This document shows, piece after piece, positions 1 to 8,920 of a stretch of 44,873 bases of DNA. The notes beneath the pieces are model-generated. The model worked only from the letters and a program-made list of their open reading frames with translations, was not told the origin of the DNA and did not search any database. The position numbers and the translations under genes are program-made. Positions within the stretch are counted from its first letter, which is position 1. Every line of letters starts with the position of its first letter. This stretch comes from Eubacteriales bacterium (GTDB lineage Bacteria; Bacillota; Clostridia; Christensenellales; Aristaeellaceae), in contig JAQUWD010000031.1 of the NCBI GenBank assembly GCA_028693055.1, forward strand, positions 1 through 44,873. The letters run 5' to 3'.

Positions 1-71
1 GTTGATGTTCCCATCCTCTTCGAGTATAATACTCTTGCTGTAGTTGTTTCATTGCAATTCAATTATACAGC

Positions 72-120
72 AAACAAGCGCTTCGGTACACCCTTTCGGG
101 CGGCCGTAGCGCTTGTTTTT
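72..120 (+). terminator. Rho-independent terminator of an upstream gene outside the window
   Basis: Eleven-base arms at 72-82 and 108-118 (core CAAGCGCT / AGCGCTTG) enclose a GC-rich loop, and the 3' arm runs into a T run on the plus strand. It presumably ends a plus-strand gene left of the window. I see no gene between here and 249. Confidence 0.75.
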
Positions 121-248
121 ATGGGGTTTCGGGAAGTTTAGGGATTCAATGGGGCCGTCTTTACTGGTTAATTTCTTCTAACCGTTTTGAGACAGCCCCC
201 TTTTTTTATTTCTAAATAATATAACCTTTCGCAAGCCACTTTCATTTG

Positions 249-3200
249 TTACCGATGAAGTCGCAGCGTTACAATCTGGAACGGCTTGAAATGCAGCTGA
301 ATAACCTCGTTCTCTACTTTGCATTCCTCCAAAACCGTCTCCTGCATATCACAAAGGCTGGCTTTTTGATAGGGCAAGGCGCAATGCAGCCCACAGAGCA
401 CATCGGCGTTTTTCGCTTCGTATAGCCGCAGAATCAAATCGCCGCTATGATCCTCGGCTGCCTTCACGGTATCCACAATCACATTGTCCCGAGTCAAGGA
501 CAGCGCCGAGCCGCTTACCCCGCCCCCTAGGCGCACGGGGACGTTTAGCTCGTAGCCCGCGCGCACGGCGGGTGAATCCATCCAATCCCCTTCCCAAGCA
601 ATGAAACCATAGTTAAAGCGCTGTATTCCCTGATCTGCATGACGATCAGGAGAGGTGGACGCGCGCAGCAGCGTCAGCCCAATGATTCCGTTTTCGGCGC
701 TCACGCCATATTTGCTATCATTGAGCACGGCGCAGCCATGGCCACCGTCGCACAACGCGGTATATCGATGGTTGCACACCTCAAAGCGATCCTTATCGTA
801 AGCGCGGCTGCGATGGGCGGGACGGGCTACATAGCCAAACTGCATTTCATGATAGGCATCCATGGTATGAACGCCGGTATCAAAGGCAACCTTAAGTAAA
901 CGATGCTGCTCGTGCCAGTCAATTTCCGTCTCAAAAAGCACCATGTAGCTATCGGCATCCAAACGGATTCGTTGCTTCATCAGGCTGGTATCATCCAGTC
1001 GGCGCTTTACCAGCAAGCTGGCAGATAACCCTTGCGCTTTTTCAACTGTGATCTCGGCTTCCTTCAGCAGCTCTACGGGGCACTGATCATACATGCTATC
1101 GATATCCCACGCATCAAAGCGACGCGCCGTATCCTTAAACATTTGCAGATGGTTCATAAAGCCGTTTTCATATCGTCTACCGCTTTGCTTATCCAGATAT
1201 AAGGTCATCTCGCCAACGGCGTTAAAACGCAAAATCACCCGTTGATTTTCCAGCGTAAAGGTTTGTCCGTCCTGTCGTGCAAATACGGCGGGAGCCGCAG
1301 GCTCAAGTACGGCTGGGCGAAGTCCGAGCCGCCCCATAGACGGTATCTCAACAAAAGCCTGACCATCCAGCACGGAAATCGGCTGTCCTTCTGCAGTAAT
1401 CGCACCCCTTGCGAAAGCCTCCGGCAAGGTGACTACCGCTCGACGCTGCCAGCTGAGTCCGTTATAGAGTGCACAGCCCATTTCGGGCTTCTCAAGTGCG
1501 GATTCGATTAACGCCTCAGCCTCGCGCTGTAAGGCCTCATGAGCTTCGTTCGCTTCCCGATAGACCCTTGCGATTGAAGAGCCGGGAAGGATGTCATGGA
1601 ACTGATTAACCAGCAATACCTTCCAAAGGCGCTCCAACGTCTCCGCCGGATAATCACCGCCTTCTTCATACTGCCGAAGCGCGTTCCATAGCTCCGCATC
1701 TCTTAGGCAAAGCTCGCTGCGGCGATTGTTTCGTTTGATTGCCGCTTGAGCCGTGTAGGTGCCGCGATGCGCGGAGAAATAAAGCTCGCCCTCCCAAGTG
1801 TTGACTGGACCTCCTTTTTCTTCCATATCGTGAAAGAAGGTGGTGGGACTTTCAATCCGCACCTTAGGCATGCCCTCCATGTCTTTTTCTCGTAATGCAT
1901 ATTCAATGTGATCACGGCATGGACCGCCGCCACCGTCGCCGTAACCAAAGGGAATGAGGAACGCGTCTAAGTTGCGCTTTTGCACCCGCTGATTCCAGAC
2001 CTTACAAAGCTCTGACGGATCCGTACGGTAGGTGTAGCTGGTCGGTAAAAAGGATACAACCTCGCTGCCGTCCATTCCCTTCCACGTAAAGTAATGGTAG
2101 GGAAAAGTATCTCCTTCATTATAGCTCCAAAAAATCTTCTGTGTAACCAAATATTTTACGCCAAAGCTTTTGAGCAGCTGCGGCAGGGCGGCGGTGTAGC
2201 CGAAGGTGTCCGGCAGCCAGAGCAGCTGGCTGTCCACCCCAAATTCCTCCTGATAAAAGCGTTTGCCATACAATAGTTGGCGCACCAGCGCTTCGCCGCC
2301 AGCCATATTGGTATCGGGCTCCACATACATCGCCCCATCAGCAATCCATCTACCTTCGCGAGCGGCTTCCTTAATTTGCTCATAGAGCTTGGGATAATGC
2401 TGGCGGCATAGCTCATAAAGCGCAGGCTGACTTTGCAGATAGCGATACTCAGGATAGCGTTTCAACAGCCGTAGCTGCTGGGCGAAGGTTCGAGCCGTTT
2501 TACGGATGGTTTCTGCCAGCGGCCATAGCCAGACCAGATCAATATGAGCGTTGCCAATCGCGTACATAACCGCCTGCGTGTCACCGTTCTGCGCGCTCAT
2601 CACCGCTTGCAGTGCTCGTCTGGCTTCCTTATAGCAAAGCCGACGCTGTTCAAGCGGCTGTTCAAAATCCACAATATTCGTAAAGCCCTCTAAAGCGTCG
2701 GCAATTTCTGACGCACGGAGGGTGGCTGACGGCAGCTCCTCAAGCAGCTGAGAAAGGGTGCTGACGTCCATATACAACTGATACGCCTCTTCGTTCCATA
2801 TTCCGAAGCTGGAACGACCTGTGGAGCGCCGTTCTCCCTCTTTTGCGGGATCCTCCAAGGCGCCGGGCAAAATAGGTCCGGTGGCGCAGGAGCCGGTATC
2901 GGGATAGTAATGTCCGGCATAAACCTCAATGAGCAGGTCAAAGGTTTCACCCACTTGAGCGTTTTGCGTCAACACATTGTCTACCATGTAGTGGTGCGGC
3001 ATGGTGATCCATTCCGCACGCTTGGTACCGAAAGCTTCGCCGTTTACAAACAGCGTAGCCTCGCCTTCAAATCCCAGATTCAAAACAATCGCTTCACCCT
3101 GCGCCTGGTGTGGCACGGTTACCTTTGCCCTTAGCCAGCAATACTCCCAAGTGCGCCCCCAAAGGGTATCAGGCGCTATAGGCTGGAACCCATGACAAGC

Positions 3201-3341
3201 CGCTTCTTCGGGAGTCAACTGATCCATAGTATAGAATCCTTCAAAGACAATCTCTTCAATAGGTTGATAAAAATCTGTCTGGAGCACCCGCATCCACTGT
3301 TCCAGGCGATCGCGATACTCCGCGCACATGATTTGGCTCAT
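249..3341 (-). CDS. Alpha-mannosidase, glycoside hydrolase family 38
   Basis: This 1030-residue protein is a GH38 alpha-mannosidase, which hydrolyses terminal alpha-mannosides by a retaining, zinc-dependent mechanism. An N-terminal beta-sandwich-like part (about 1-250) is followed by the catalytic domain. The metal-ligand motif NAHID lies at 264-268, EPDTN at 341-345, and the nucleophile context WLPDTFGY places Asp378 as the nucleophile. A glycine-rich GYGDGGGGP segment and a C-terminal beta-domain follow. There is no signal peptide, so it is probably cytoplasmic, acting on imported mannosides. The start has GGAGG nine bases upstream. Length and motifs fit an intact enzyme. It stands alone, with no sugar transporter or regulator beside it, so the physiological substrate (for example dietary or N-glycan mannosides) cannot be inferred. 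Confidence 0.93.
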   Translation of the reverse strand: MSQIMCAEYRDRLEQWMRVLQTDFYQPIEEIVFEGFYTMDQLTPEEAACHGFQPIAPDTLWGRTWEYCWLRAKVTVPHQAQGEAIVLNLGFEGEATLFVNGEAFGTKRAEWITMPHHYMVDNVLTQNAQVGETFDLLIEVYAGHYYPDTGSCATGPILPGALEDPAKEGERRSTGRSSFGIWNEEAYQLYMDVSTLSQLLEELPSATLRASEIADALEGFTNIVDFEQPLEQRRLCYKEARRALQAVMSAQNGDTQAVMYAIGNAHIDLVWLWPLAETIRKTARTFAQQLRLLKRYPEYRYLQSQPALYELCRQHYPKLYEQIKEAAREGRWIADGAMYVEPDTNMAGGEALVRQLLYGKRFYQEEFGVDSQLLWLPDTFGYTAALPQLLKSFGVKYLVTQKIFWSYNEGDTFPYHYFTWKGMDGSEVVSFLPTSYTYRTDPSELCKVWNQRVQKRNLDAFLIPFGYGDGGGGPCRDHIEYALREKDMEGMPKVRIESPTTFFHDMEEKGGPVNTWEGELYFSAHRGTYTAQAAIKRNNRRSELCLRDAELWNALRQYEEGGDYPAETLERLWKVLLVNQFHDILPGSSIARVYREANEAHEALQREAEALIESALEKPEMGCALYNGLSWQRRAVVTLPEAFARGAITAEGQPISVLDGQAFVEIPSMGRLGLRPAVLEPAAPAVFARQDGQTFTLENQRVILRFNAVGEMTLYLDKQSGRRYENGFMNHLQMFKDTARRFDAWDIDSMYDQCPVELLKEAEITVEKAQGLSASLLVKRRLDDTSLMKQRIRLDADSYMVLFETEIDWHEQHRLLKVAFDTGVHTMDAYHEMQFGYVARPAHRSRAYDKDRFEVCNHRYTALCDGGHGCAVLNDSKYGVSAENGIIGLTLLRASTSPDRHADQGIQRFNYGFIAWEGDWMDSPAVRAGYELNVPVRLGGGVSGSALSLTRDNVIVDTVKAAEDHSGDLILRLYEAKNADVLCGLHCALPYQKASLCDMQETVLEECKVENEVIQLHFKPFQIVTLRLHR

Positions 3342-3383
3342 CTCTCGTAACCTCCAACGCTTTTTACTATCGTTTTCTCTACA

Positions 3384-3423
3384 AAAAGGACGTTTCCCTG
3401 CTGATTCAAGGAAACGTCCTTTT
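3384..3423 (-). terminator. Bidirectional terminator between prsA-like gene and GH38 gene
   Basis: Perfect 14-base arms (AAAAGGACGTTTCC and its complement) at 3384-3397 and 3410-3423 are flanked by A runs on one side and T runs on the other, so it can end transcription on either strand. On the minus strand it lies just downstream of the PrsA-like gene. Confidence 0.8.
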
Positions 3424-3436
3424 GAATTAACATTAA

Positions 3437-4804
3437 TTAGTCTGCCAAACGCTCCTTGTAGGTCTTGGCGTTCGCTTCAGTGACCCACTGGGCCACCGTG
3501 TCGTTGTACAGCTGATCCTGCTTGCTTTGAAGAAGCTCGCTCTGGATTGTATCCTTTACATCGTCATAGGCAACAGGGCCTTCCGTCACATCGCTTACGT
3601 ATTTAATGATGTGAATGCCATAGCTGGAACGCACCGGCTCGGATACATCGCCGATAGCGGCGAGAGCCATGGAAGCGTCCTTAAATTCCGTTACCCAGTT
3701 GGTGCTATCCGCGCAAACCAGATAACCGTTGGTCAAAGCGGGCTCGCTCTTCATACCCGGATCCTCGCCATACTCGGCAACCAGCGCGTCAAAATCTTCA
3801 CCGGCGGCGATTTTGGTCTGTATTTCCTCAATGGTGGGCTGCAACGCAGCATAGCCAGCTTCCTTCGCAGCGTCCAACTGTGCCTGAAGGTCGGCGATTT
3901 CGGTATTCAAGGTCGTCTGTGTATCGGTCAACTCTTTACGGGATTTTGCAGCCGCTTCGTCATCGGCGGAAGCATCCTCGCCCAGCTCGCTTAGCGACGT
4001 GGTTACGTTGGTCAATTGCGTTTGCTTGCTGCTGATTTGCGTGTTCAAATCAGAAATCTTGGTGTTATCCGCTTCTGCGAAGTTACGCAGAATATGCTTA
4101 ACGTAACGGTATCCGGCAGGCGCATAATACACGGTAGTACCGTTTTGAACCGCGGTGCCGTAAGCGGAGAGCGTGGTTTCATACTGCGTTTTAGCGTCGC
4201 TGACACGGGTGTCATACTCAGCCTTGAGCTCGTCCTCGGTCACTGCTACGTCCTTGACCACTTCATCCTTCAGCTTCTGCTGACCCGCCTGAGCCTTCTG
4301 GCTTGCCAAGAGATCATCCTTGGTGGGATATCCATATTCAACCATTTTTGCAGCCACGGCGGTGTCAAGCTCTTCGCCGGTTAAGGTCGTATCGGCAAAA
4401 TCGCTGCTCTTCACTGCGTCCACATAGCTCTGGTAGGTGGTGTCCACCGTTTCCTGCAGGGTCTTTGTCTCTTCATCAGTAAAAACGTCCAAGCCCATTT
4501 CCGTTTGTTTTTGCTCGACTACCGCTTCCTGAATTAGGGCGTTGATGACGCTGTCCTGAGCGGAGGAAATCGCTTCGCTGCTGGTGGGGTCAAAGCTCAT
4601 TCCATAGGCGCTGTACATATAGGCTTGATAATCTAATGCGTTTTGCACCTGAGCGTTCACCTCGCCCTTGGTGTAGGTCTTGCCCGCCGCCTCGATGATC
4701 ACCGTATGCTGATCGACAGCCGCATCCTTGACAATCAAGGAACAACTGGTGGTCAGCACCAATGCCGCCGCCAGAAGTAAAGTCAGAAAAACACGCTTAC
4801 GCAT
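3437..4804 (-). CDS. PrsA-like peptidyl-prolyl cis-trans isomerase lipoprotein with coiled-coil insertion
   Basis: This is a 455-residue secreted foldase. The lipoprotein signal has a hydrophobic core at about 5-19 and lipobox LTTSC with the lipidated Cys at 21. A SurA/PrsA-like helical N-domain (about 35-215) is followed by a parvulin (PpiC) domain: strand YRYVKHIL at 232-239, then TKIAAGEDFDALVAEYG at 330-346, and SSYGIHIIKYV near 393-403. Unusually, about 80 residues rich in Gln, Thr, Asp and Ala (about 242-322, coiled-coil-like) sit inside the parvulin domain between its first strand and first helix. The family assists folding of exported proteins at the outer membrane face. Start: ATG with AGGAG upstream and a TATAAT promoter. 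Confidence 0.9.
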   Translation of the reverse strand: MRKRVFLTLLLAAALVLTTSCSLIVKDAAVDQHTVIIEAAGKTYTKGEVNAQVQNALDYQAYMYSAYGMSFDPTSSEAISSAQDSVINALIQEAVVEQKQTEMGLDVFTDEETKTLQETVDTTYQSYVDAVKSSDFADTTLTGEELDTAVAAKMVEYGYPTKDDLLASQKAQAGQQKLKDEVVKDVAVTEDELKAEYDTRVSDAKTQYETTLSAYGTAVQNGTTVYYAPAGYRYVKHILRNFAEADNTKISDLNTQISSKQTQLTNVTTSLSELGEDASADDEAAAKSRKELTDTQTTLNTEIADLQAQLDAAKEAGYAALQPTIEEIQTKIAAGEDFDALVAEYGEDPGMKSEPALTNGYLVCADSTNWVTEFKDASMALAAIGDVSEPVRSSYGIHIIKYVSDVTEGPVAYDDVKDTIQSELLQSKQDQLYNDTVAQWVTEANAKTYKERLAD

Positions 4805-4846
4805 ATTGGTTCTCTCCTATCGTATCGTTATTGAGTTGCTCATAGC

Positions 4847-4875
4847 ATTATACCCGATCGTTCCCCATAGGGCAA
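4847..4875 (-). promoter_or_regulatory. Sigma-A-type promoter of the PrsA-like gene
   Basis: On the minus strand TTGCCC (4870-4875), a 17-base spacer and a perfect TATAAT (4847-4852) lie about 40 bases upstream of the ATG at 4804. Confidence 0.65.
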
Positions 4876-4891
4876 GTTCTTTTTATGAAAT

Positions 4892-5299
4892 TCACTGCTT
4901 ATTCACAGGGCGAAAACCTGTTATGGTTGCACAGGCAACCAGCGCTCCATCCTGCCGGTAAACCTTCACGCTGTAAACGCAGGTGCTCCGTCCGACGCTA
5001 ACCTCTTCCGCTACCGCTCGAAGCTGCGATCCAGACCCGGGCTTTAAAAAGGAAATGCTGGCAGTTTGGCTGACCGTCAGTCCGCCGTGGGCATTGGCTG
5101 CTACCGCGAATGCAAAATCGCAAAGCGTGAAAATAGCGCCGCCTTGGGCAACGCCTCCGGCATTCAAATGCTGGGGTGTGACCGCCATGGAGCACACCGC
5201 GCCATCCTCGCTGACCTCCTCGATTTGAATCCCGCAAGCGTCCATGGCGAACGTATCTCCCTGAAAAAACTGGAGACTTTCCTCCACGGTCTTAAGCAT
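4892..5299 (-). CDS. PaaI-type hotdog-fold thioesterase
   Basis: This 135-residue protein is a single hotdog domain of the PaaI/YbgC-like acyl-CoA thioesterase superfamily. The signature helix region HLNAGGVAQGGAIFTLCDFA (about residues 44-63) matches the family's HxNxxGxxHGG motif, but the second His is Gln here. The C-terminal strand contains VYSVKVYRQDGALVACATIT. The family hydrolyses aryl- or acyl-CoA thioesters; the substrate cannot be told from sequence. Its first codons overlap the end of the phosphoesterase gene by 8 bases, so the two are probably translationally coupled. Confidence 0.85.
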   Translation of the reverse strand: MLKTVEESLQFFQGDTFAMDACGIQIEEVSEDGAVCSMAVTPQHLNAGGVAQGGAIFTLCDFAFAVAANAHGGLTVSQTASISFLKPGSGSQLRAVAEEVSVGRSTCVYSVKVYRQDGALVACATITGFRPVNKQ

Positions 5300-5855
5300 T
5301 GCCGTTCACCAGCTCGTAGCGCTTCAGCAGCTTTCCATCCGCGAGCGCCTTGATTTCAAACGCGCCATTCTCGTAAATCATATAGCTTTTGGGCTGACCT
5401 TCTTTTGGCAAAGCAGCCGAGCCGGGGTTGATATAGGTGTAATCCCCCGCGTTCACCACACAATGCACGTGGGTATGACCATGAATGAGTACATCGCCTT
5501 GTTTATGGGGCGGCGGATTCTCGGTGTTAAACAAATGCCCGTGGGTGATAAAGGCGCAGCGCTCCTCCTCCAATGGCAGTAGCGCATAATCAGCCATAAT
5601 CGGAAAGGTAAGCACCATCTGATCTACCTCTGCGTCGCAATTGCCCCGCACGCATAGAGGCGTTAGCTTGCATTCGTTCAGCAGCTTGATCACCGCCTTG
5701 GGCTCGTAGCGATCGGGCAGGTCGTTTCGCGGCCCGTGATATAGCAAATCGCCCAGCAGAAAAAGGCGATCTGCCTTTTCGCATTCAAGCTGTTCCAGCA
5801 TTTTTTCACAAGCAGACGCAGAGCCGTGAATGTCCGAGGCAAAAAAAATCTTCAC
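5292..5855 (-). CDS. yfcE: YfcE-type phosphodiesterase (calcineurin-like metallophosphoesterase)
   Basis: This 187-residue protein carries the full metallophosphoesterase ligand series: SDIHGS at 8-13, LLGDLLYHGPRN, VRGNCD, ITHGH and IHGHTHVH, in the order of the YfcE/MJ0936 family. These small cytoplasmic enzymes are Mn-dependent phosphodiesterases with unclear natural substrates. The start is GTG with GGAGGAG upstream. It lies 3 bases after the exodeoxyribonuclease gene and overlaps the thioesterase gene by 8 bases, so the three are one transcription unit. Confidence 0.9.
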   Translation of the reverse strand: MKIFFASDIHGSASACEKMLEQLECEKADRLFLLGDLLYHGPRNDLPDRYEPKAVIKLLNECKLTPLCVRGNCDAEVDQMVLTFPIMADYALLPLEEERCAFITHGHLFNTENPPPHKQGDVLIHGHTHVHCVVNAGDYTYINPGSAALPKEGQPKSYMIYENGAFEIKALADGKLLKRYELVNGNA

Positions 5856-5858
5856 AAA

Positions 5859-6623
5859 TTACTCCTCCATATTCTGTAGCTCTAGAATAACCGGGCAATG
5901 GTCGCTACCCAGAATCTGATCATCAATTTCCGCGCAGACAATATTTTGCGCAATGCGCTTACTGACCAGAAAATAGTCGATGCGCCATCCGATATTCCGA
6001 TCTCTGCTTTGGCGCATATAACTCCACCAGCTGTAGCGCTCCTTTTCATCAGGATGCAGACTGCGGAAGCTATCCACGAAGCCCTTTTCTAAAAGCAAAG
6101 TCATCTTACTCCGCTCCTCCGGCGTAAAGCCCGCATTCTGCGTATTGGTCTTTGGATTTTTCAAGTCGATCTCCTGATGAGCTACGTTCATGTCTCCGCA
6201 GACTACCACTGGCTTTTGCTGATCTAAAGCGGTCAGATAATCGGCAAAGGCGTCCTCCCACGTCATGCGATATGCTAGCCGGGTCAGCTCCCGCTGGCTG
6301 TTAGGCGTATAGACCGTGACCAAAAAAAACTTGGGGTACTCTAAGGTGATGACCCGCCCCTCGTGGTCATGCTCCTCCATGCCGATGCCATAGCGAACGC
6401 TTTGGGGCTTTCTTTTGGTAAAAATCGCCGTACCAGAATACCCCTTTTTTTCTGCGCTGTTCCAGTATTCTTCGTATCCCGGCAAATCTATTTCTGCTTG
6501 TCCTTGCATCATTTTCGTTTCCTGCAAACAAAAGGCGTCCGCCTGACAGGCGTTGAAATAATCCATAAAGCCCTTGCTTAAGCAAGCGCGAAGGCCGTTG
6601 ACGTTCCATGAAATCAGCTTCAC
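5859..6623 (-). CDS. exoA: Exodeoxyribonuclease III / AP endonuclease
   Basis: This 254-residue enzyme of the exonuclease-endonuclease-phosphatase family repairs abasic sites in DNA. Visible motifs are the N-terminal LISWNVNGLRA, LQETKM (metal-binding Glu), the GDMNVAH loop, WRIDYFLVS and the C-terminal SDHCPV catalytic His. I chose the GTG at 6623, with GAAAGGA about ten bases upstream, because the protein then begins one residue before the conserved first strand. The open frame runs further upstream to 6695, but that extension has no family match. It heads a three-gene minus-strand unit with yfcE and the thioesterase. Confidence 0.94.
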   Translation of the reverse strand: MKLISWNVNGLRACLSKGFMDYFNACQADAFCLQETKMMQGQAEIDLPGYEEYWNSAEKKGYSGTAIFTKRKPQSVRYGIGMEEHDHEGRVITLEYPKFFLVTVYTPNSQRELTRLAYRMTWEDAFADYLTALDQQKPVVVCGDMNVAHQEIDLKNPKTNTQNAGFTPEERSKMTLLLEKGFVDSFRSLHPDEKERYSWWSYMRQSRDRNIGWRIDYFLVSKRIAQNIVCAEIDDQILGSDHCPVILELQNMEE

Positions 6624-6696
6624 GGCTGACACATCCTTTCCGATAATACAACAATATTCACTCCGCATTGTATCACAGCCCATAGGCTGCCGCAAG

Positions 6697-6726
6697 TTGA
6701 CTTTGTTTTCTCTTTTCTGCTATACT
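6697..6726 (+). promoter_or_regulatory. Sigma-A-type promoter of the DUF3795 gene
   Basis: TTGACT (6697-6702), an 18-base spacer and TATACT (6721-6726) lie about 42 bases upstream of the ATG at 6768. Confidence 0.6.
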
Positions 6727-6767
6727 TCATCCAGCCAGAAAATAGGCGATAACAGGGAGGGAATGAT

Positions 6768-7049
6768 ATGATTGAATCCCGTTGCGGCTTGAAATGCGGC
6801 GAGTGCAAATATCGAGAAATTATGAAATGCGAAGGCTGTCTCAAAATCAAAAAGCCTTATTGGGGAAAAACCTGCCCCATTAAGACCTGCTGTGAAGGAA
6901 AAGGCCTATCCAACTGTGGTCTATGCCCAAAATTTCCCTGCAAGGAGCTCCACGAGTTTGCATTTGATCCGGCTACAGGCAACGAAGGAGACCGGATTGA
7001 GCAATGCCAAACGTGGGCGGATGAAGAGAAAAGCGGACAGAATAGCTAA
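6768..7049 (+). CDS. DUF3795 domain-containing Cys-rich protein
   Basis: This 93-residue protein has eleven Cys in its first 58 residues, in pairs such as CGLKCGEC (6-13), CEGC (21-24), CPIKTCC (36-42) and CGLCPKFPC (50-58). The pattern matches DUF3795, a family common in anaerobic Bacillota and Methanogens. The clusters suggest metal (zinc or iron-sulfur) binding, but the function is unknown. AGGGAGG precedes the ATG and the gene has its own promoter. It is a single gene facing the convergent era operon. Confidence 0.85.
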   Translation: MIESRCGLKCGECKYREIMKCEGCLKIKKPYWGKTCPIKTCCEGKGLSNCGLCPKFPCKELHEFAFDPATGNEGDRIEQCQTWADEEKSGQNS

Positions 7050-7086
7050 GCAGCCGTCGTCCCATCCGTCCTCTAAAGAAAATAGC

Positions 7087-7121
7087 GTAAGGCCCTCGTT
7101 CCAAAAGAGCGAGGGCCTTAC
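7087..7121 (-). terminator. Terminator of the yqfC-era operon
   Basis: Long complementary arms (GTAAGGCCCTCG at 7087 onward, CGAGGGCCTTAC ending at 7121) close a short loop. On the minus strand the hairpin is followed by ATTTTCTTT, and it lies right after the era stop codon. It may also end the convergent DUF3795 transcript. Confidence 0.75.
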
Positions 7122-7125
7122 CTTG

Positions 7126-8010
7126 TCATTCTTTTCGTTCATACCCCAAGGTTCTTAGGTCATCCATGCGGTTGCGCCAATTTTCCCGTACCTTGACCCA
7201 CAATTCCAAATGCACATGCGTTCCCAATAATGTTTCAATATCCGCACGGGCTTCCTGCCCAATTTGCTTTAGCATAGTGCCCTGCTTACCGATAATGATT
7301 CCCTTATGAGCGGGACGTTCGCAATAAATGGTTGCGTGTATTTCCGTCAGATTGTCGCTGAGCTTGTTGATGGCCATCATTTCTACGCCGATCCCGTGAG
7401 GAACCTCCTCCCGTAGATGCAAGAGCGCCTTTTCTCGGATCAGCTCCGCACAAATCAACCGCTCAGGCTGATCGGTTACTGCATCCTCAGGAAAGTATTG
7501 TGGGCCTTCCGGCATATAGCCAATCAGCAGCTGCTTAAACGCCTCAATACCGTCGCCGGTTTGCGCGCTAATGGGCACAATATCGTCATAGCCCGCTTCT
7601 GCGTAGCGCTGAATCAACGAAAGAAGCGCGTCTTTTCGCAGCAGATCGATTTTATTTAGCACCAACGCCTTCTTTACCTTGTAGGCGCTCATATCCTTCA
7701 CAATCTGGTCGTCCTGCTTGCCCACTGCTGTTGCGTCCACCATGACCACCAGCGCGTCGATACCCTGCAGCGCTTCTTTCGCCGCCTGCATCATGTATTC
7801 GCCTAGACGGTTATGTGGAGTATGGAGGCCCGGCGTGTCCAAAAAGACCAGCTGGCTCTCCTTTTGGGTCGAAATGCCCATAATTCGGTTCCGGGTTGTT
7901 TGGGGGCGGTTTGATACAATTGCTACCTTTTCCCCTACCATTGCGTTCATCAAGGTACTTTTGCCCACGTTAGGGCGGCCAATGATGGCTACAAAGCCAG
8001 AATGATACAT
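7126..8010 (-). CDS. era: GTPase Era
   Basis: This 294-residue protein is the ribosome-assembly GTPase Era, which binds the 3' end of 16S rRNA. The GTPase domain shows G1 GRPNVGKST (11-19), G2 QTTRNRI, G3 DTPG and G4 NKID. The C-terminal KH domain has GIIIGKQGTMLKQIG, and the end resembles the family's usual WVKVRENWRN. Length is normal. It is the last gene of the conserved yqfC-yqfD-phoH-pgpH-ybeY-cdd-era operon, followed directly by a terminator. Confidence 0.97.
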   Translation of the reverse strand: MYHSGFVAIIGRPNVGKSTLMNAMVGEKVAIVSNRPQTTRNRIMGISTQKESQLVFLDTPGLHTPHNRLGEYMMQAAKEALQGIDALVVMVDATAVGKQDDQIVKDMSAYKVKKALVLNKIDLLRKDALLSLIQRYAEAGYDDIVPISAQTGDGIEAFKQLLIGYMPEGPQYFPEDAVTDQPERLICAELIREKALLHLREEVPHGIGVEMMAINKLSDNLTEIHATIYCERPAHKGIIIGKQGTMLKQIGQEARADIETLLGTHVHLELWVKVRENWRNRMDDLRTLGYERKE

Positions 8011-8029
8011 TGCTTATCCTCCATACATA

Positions 8030-8920
8030 TTACGCTAAATCGCTAGGCCCAAAGCTATGGGGCAAAAGCTCCGGCAAGGTGGTTTTTGCGCTTTGTCCCT
8101 CACCCCAAGTGACCAGAATCTTAAGCTCCGGCGCGAATTCGTTCAGCGCCTGCCGACATGCTCCGCACGGATAGGGCGGCGTAGCCACAGAAGCGATGGC
8201 AATCGTTTCAAACTCTCGCGCCCCCTCGCTGACCGCCTTAAACAAGGCTGTGCGCTCCGCACAGTTGGTCAAACCAAAGCTGGCATTTTCTACATTGCAG
8301 CCAGTAAACACCCGTCCATCCTTGCACAGCAGCGCCGCGCCAACGGGGTAGTGGCTGTAGGGCGAATAGCTGCGGGTCATGGCGAGCCTTGCCAAGGCGA
8401 GCAGCTCGTCGTCGGTAGCATGGGGCGTTTGTTCTTCTCGGCTGATTCCGGCCATGTTCAACGCTTTTTCTTCCATTAGCCGCATCTCCTTTTTCTCGTT
8501 TTCCTCCATATGGTCGTAACCCATTAAATGAAACAAACCGTGAGCGAATAAATAGCAGACCTCCCGCCGCACGCTGTGACCATATTCCTCTGCCTGCGCT
8601 TGAGCGTGTTCTATGGAAATTACGATATCACCCAGCATACAGGCTGAAAGCTCCGGGTCCCACTCGGCCTTCAGGCGTTTTCCGCTTTCACGGGCGGTGC
8701 GTCCCTCCCGATAGGAAACAGTAGGAAAGCTGAGCACATCCGTAGCCCGATCCACCTGACGCTGTTCCCGGTTCAAGATGCGGATCTGTTGGTCGTCCGT
8801 AAATAGCACATGAACAGCGCACGAAAGCGTAAGTCCCTCCGCCAGCTGGCAACAGTCCCCCACCAGCTCTAGCGGCGCGTCCATAAAAAGATTTTCACTG
8901 CATTCCCATTCGATTTTCAC
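8030..8920 (-). CDS. ybeY-cdd: Fusion of rRNA endonuclease YbeY and cytidine deaminase
   Basis: This 296-residue protein joins two enzymes that are usually separate. Residues 1-160 are YbeY, the zinc endoribonuclease that matures 16S rRNA, with the metal site HGLFHLMGYDH. Residues about 168-296 are a cytidine deaminase, which converts cytidine and deoxycytidine to the uridine forms; it has NVENASFGLTNCAERTA (zinc Cys and catalytic Glu) and PCGACRQ (two zinc Cys). A short linker connects them and no stop codon intervenes. In related Firmicutes the order is ybeY-dgkA-cdd-era; here dgkA is missing and its neighbours are joined. The first codons overlap the pgpH stop by 4 bases. Both active sites look complete. 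Confidence 0.93.
   Translation of the reverse strand: MKIEWECSENLFMDAPLELVGDCCQLAEGLTLSCAVHVLFTDDQQIRILNREQRQVDRATDVLSFPTVSYREGRTARESGKRLKAEWDPELSACMLGDIVISIEHAQAQAEEYGHSVRREVCYLFAHGLFHLMGYDHMEENEKKEMRLMEEKALNMAGISREEQTPHATDDELLALARLAMTRSYSPYSHYPVGAALLCKDGRVFTGCNVENASFGLTNCAERTALFKAVSEGAREFETIAIASVATPPYPCGACRQALNEFAPELKILVTWGEGQSAKTTLPELLPHSFGPSDLA

Noticed and set aside
3527..3994. Long open frame on the plus strand inside the PrsA-like gene.
   Set aside because: It is antisense to a clear family match and arises from its codon composition.
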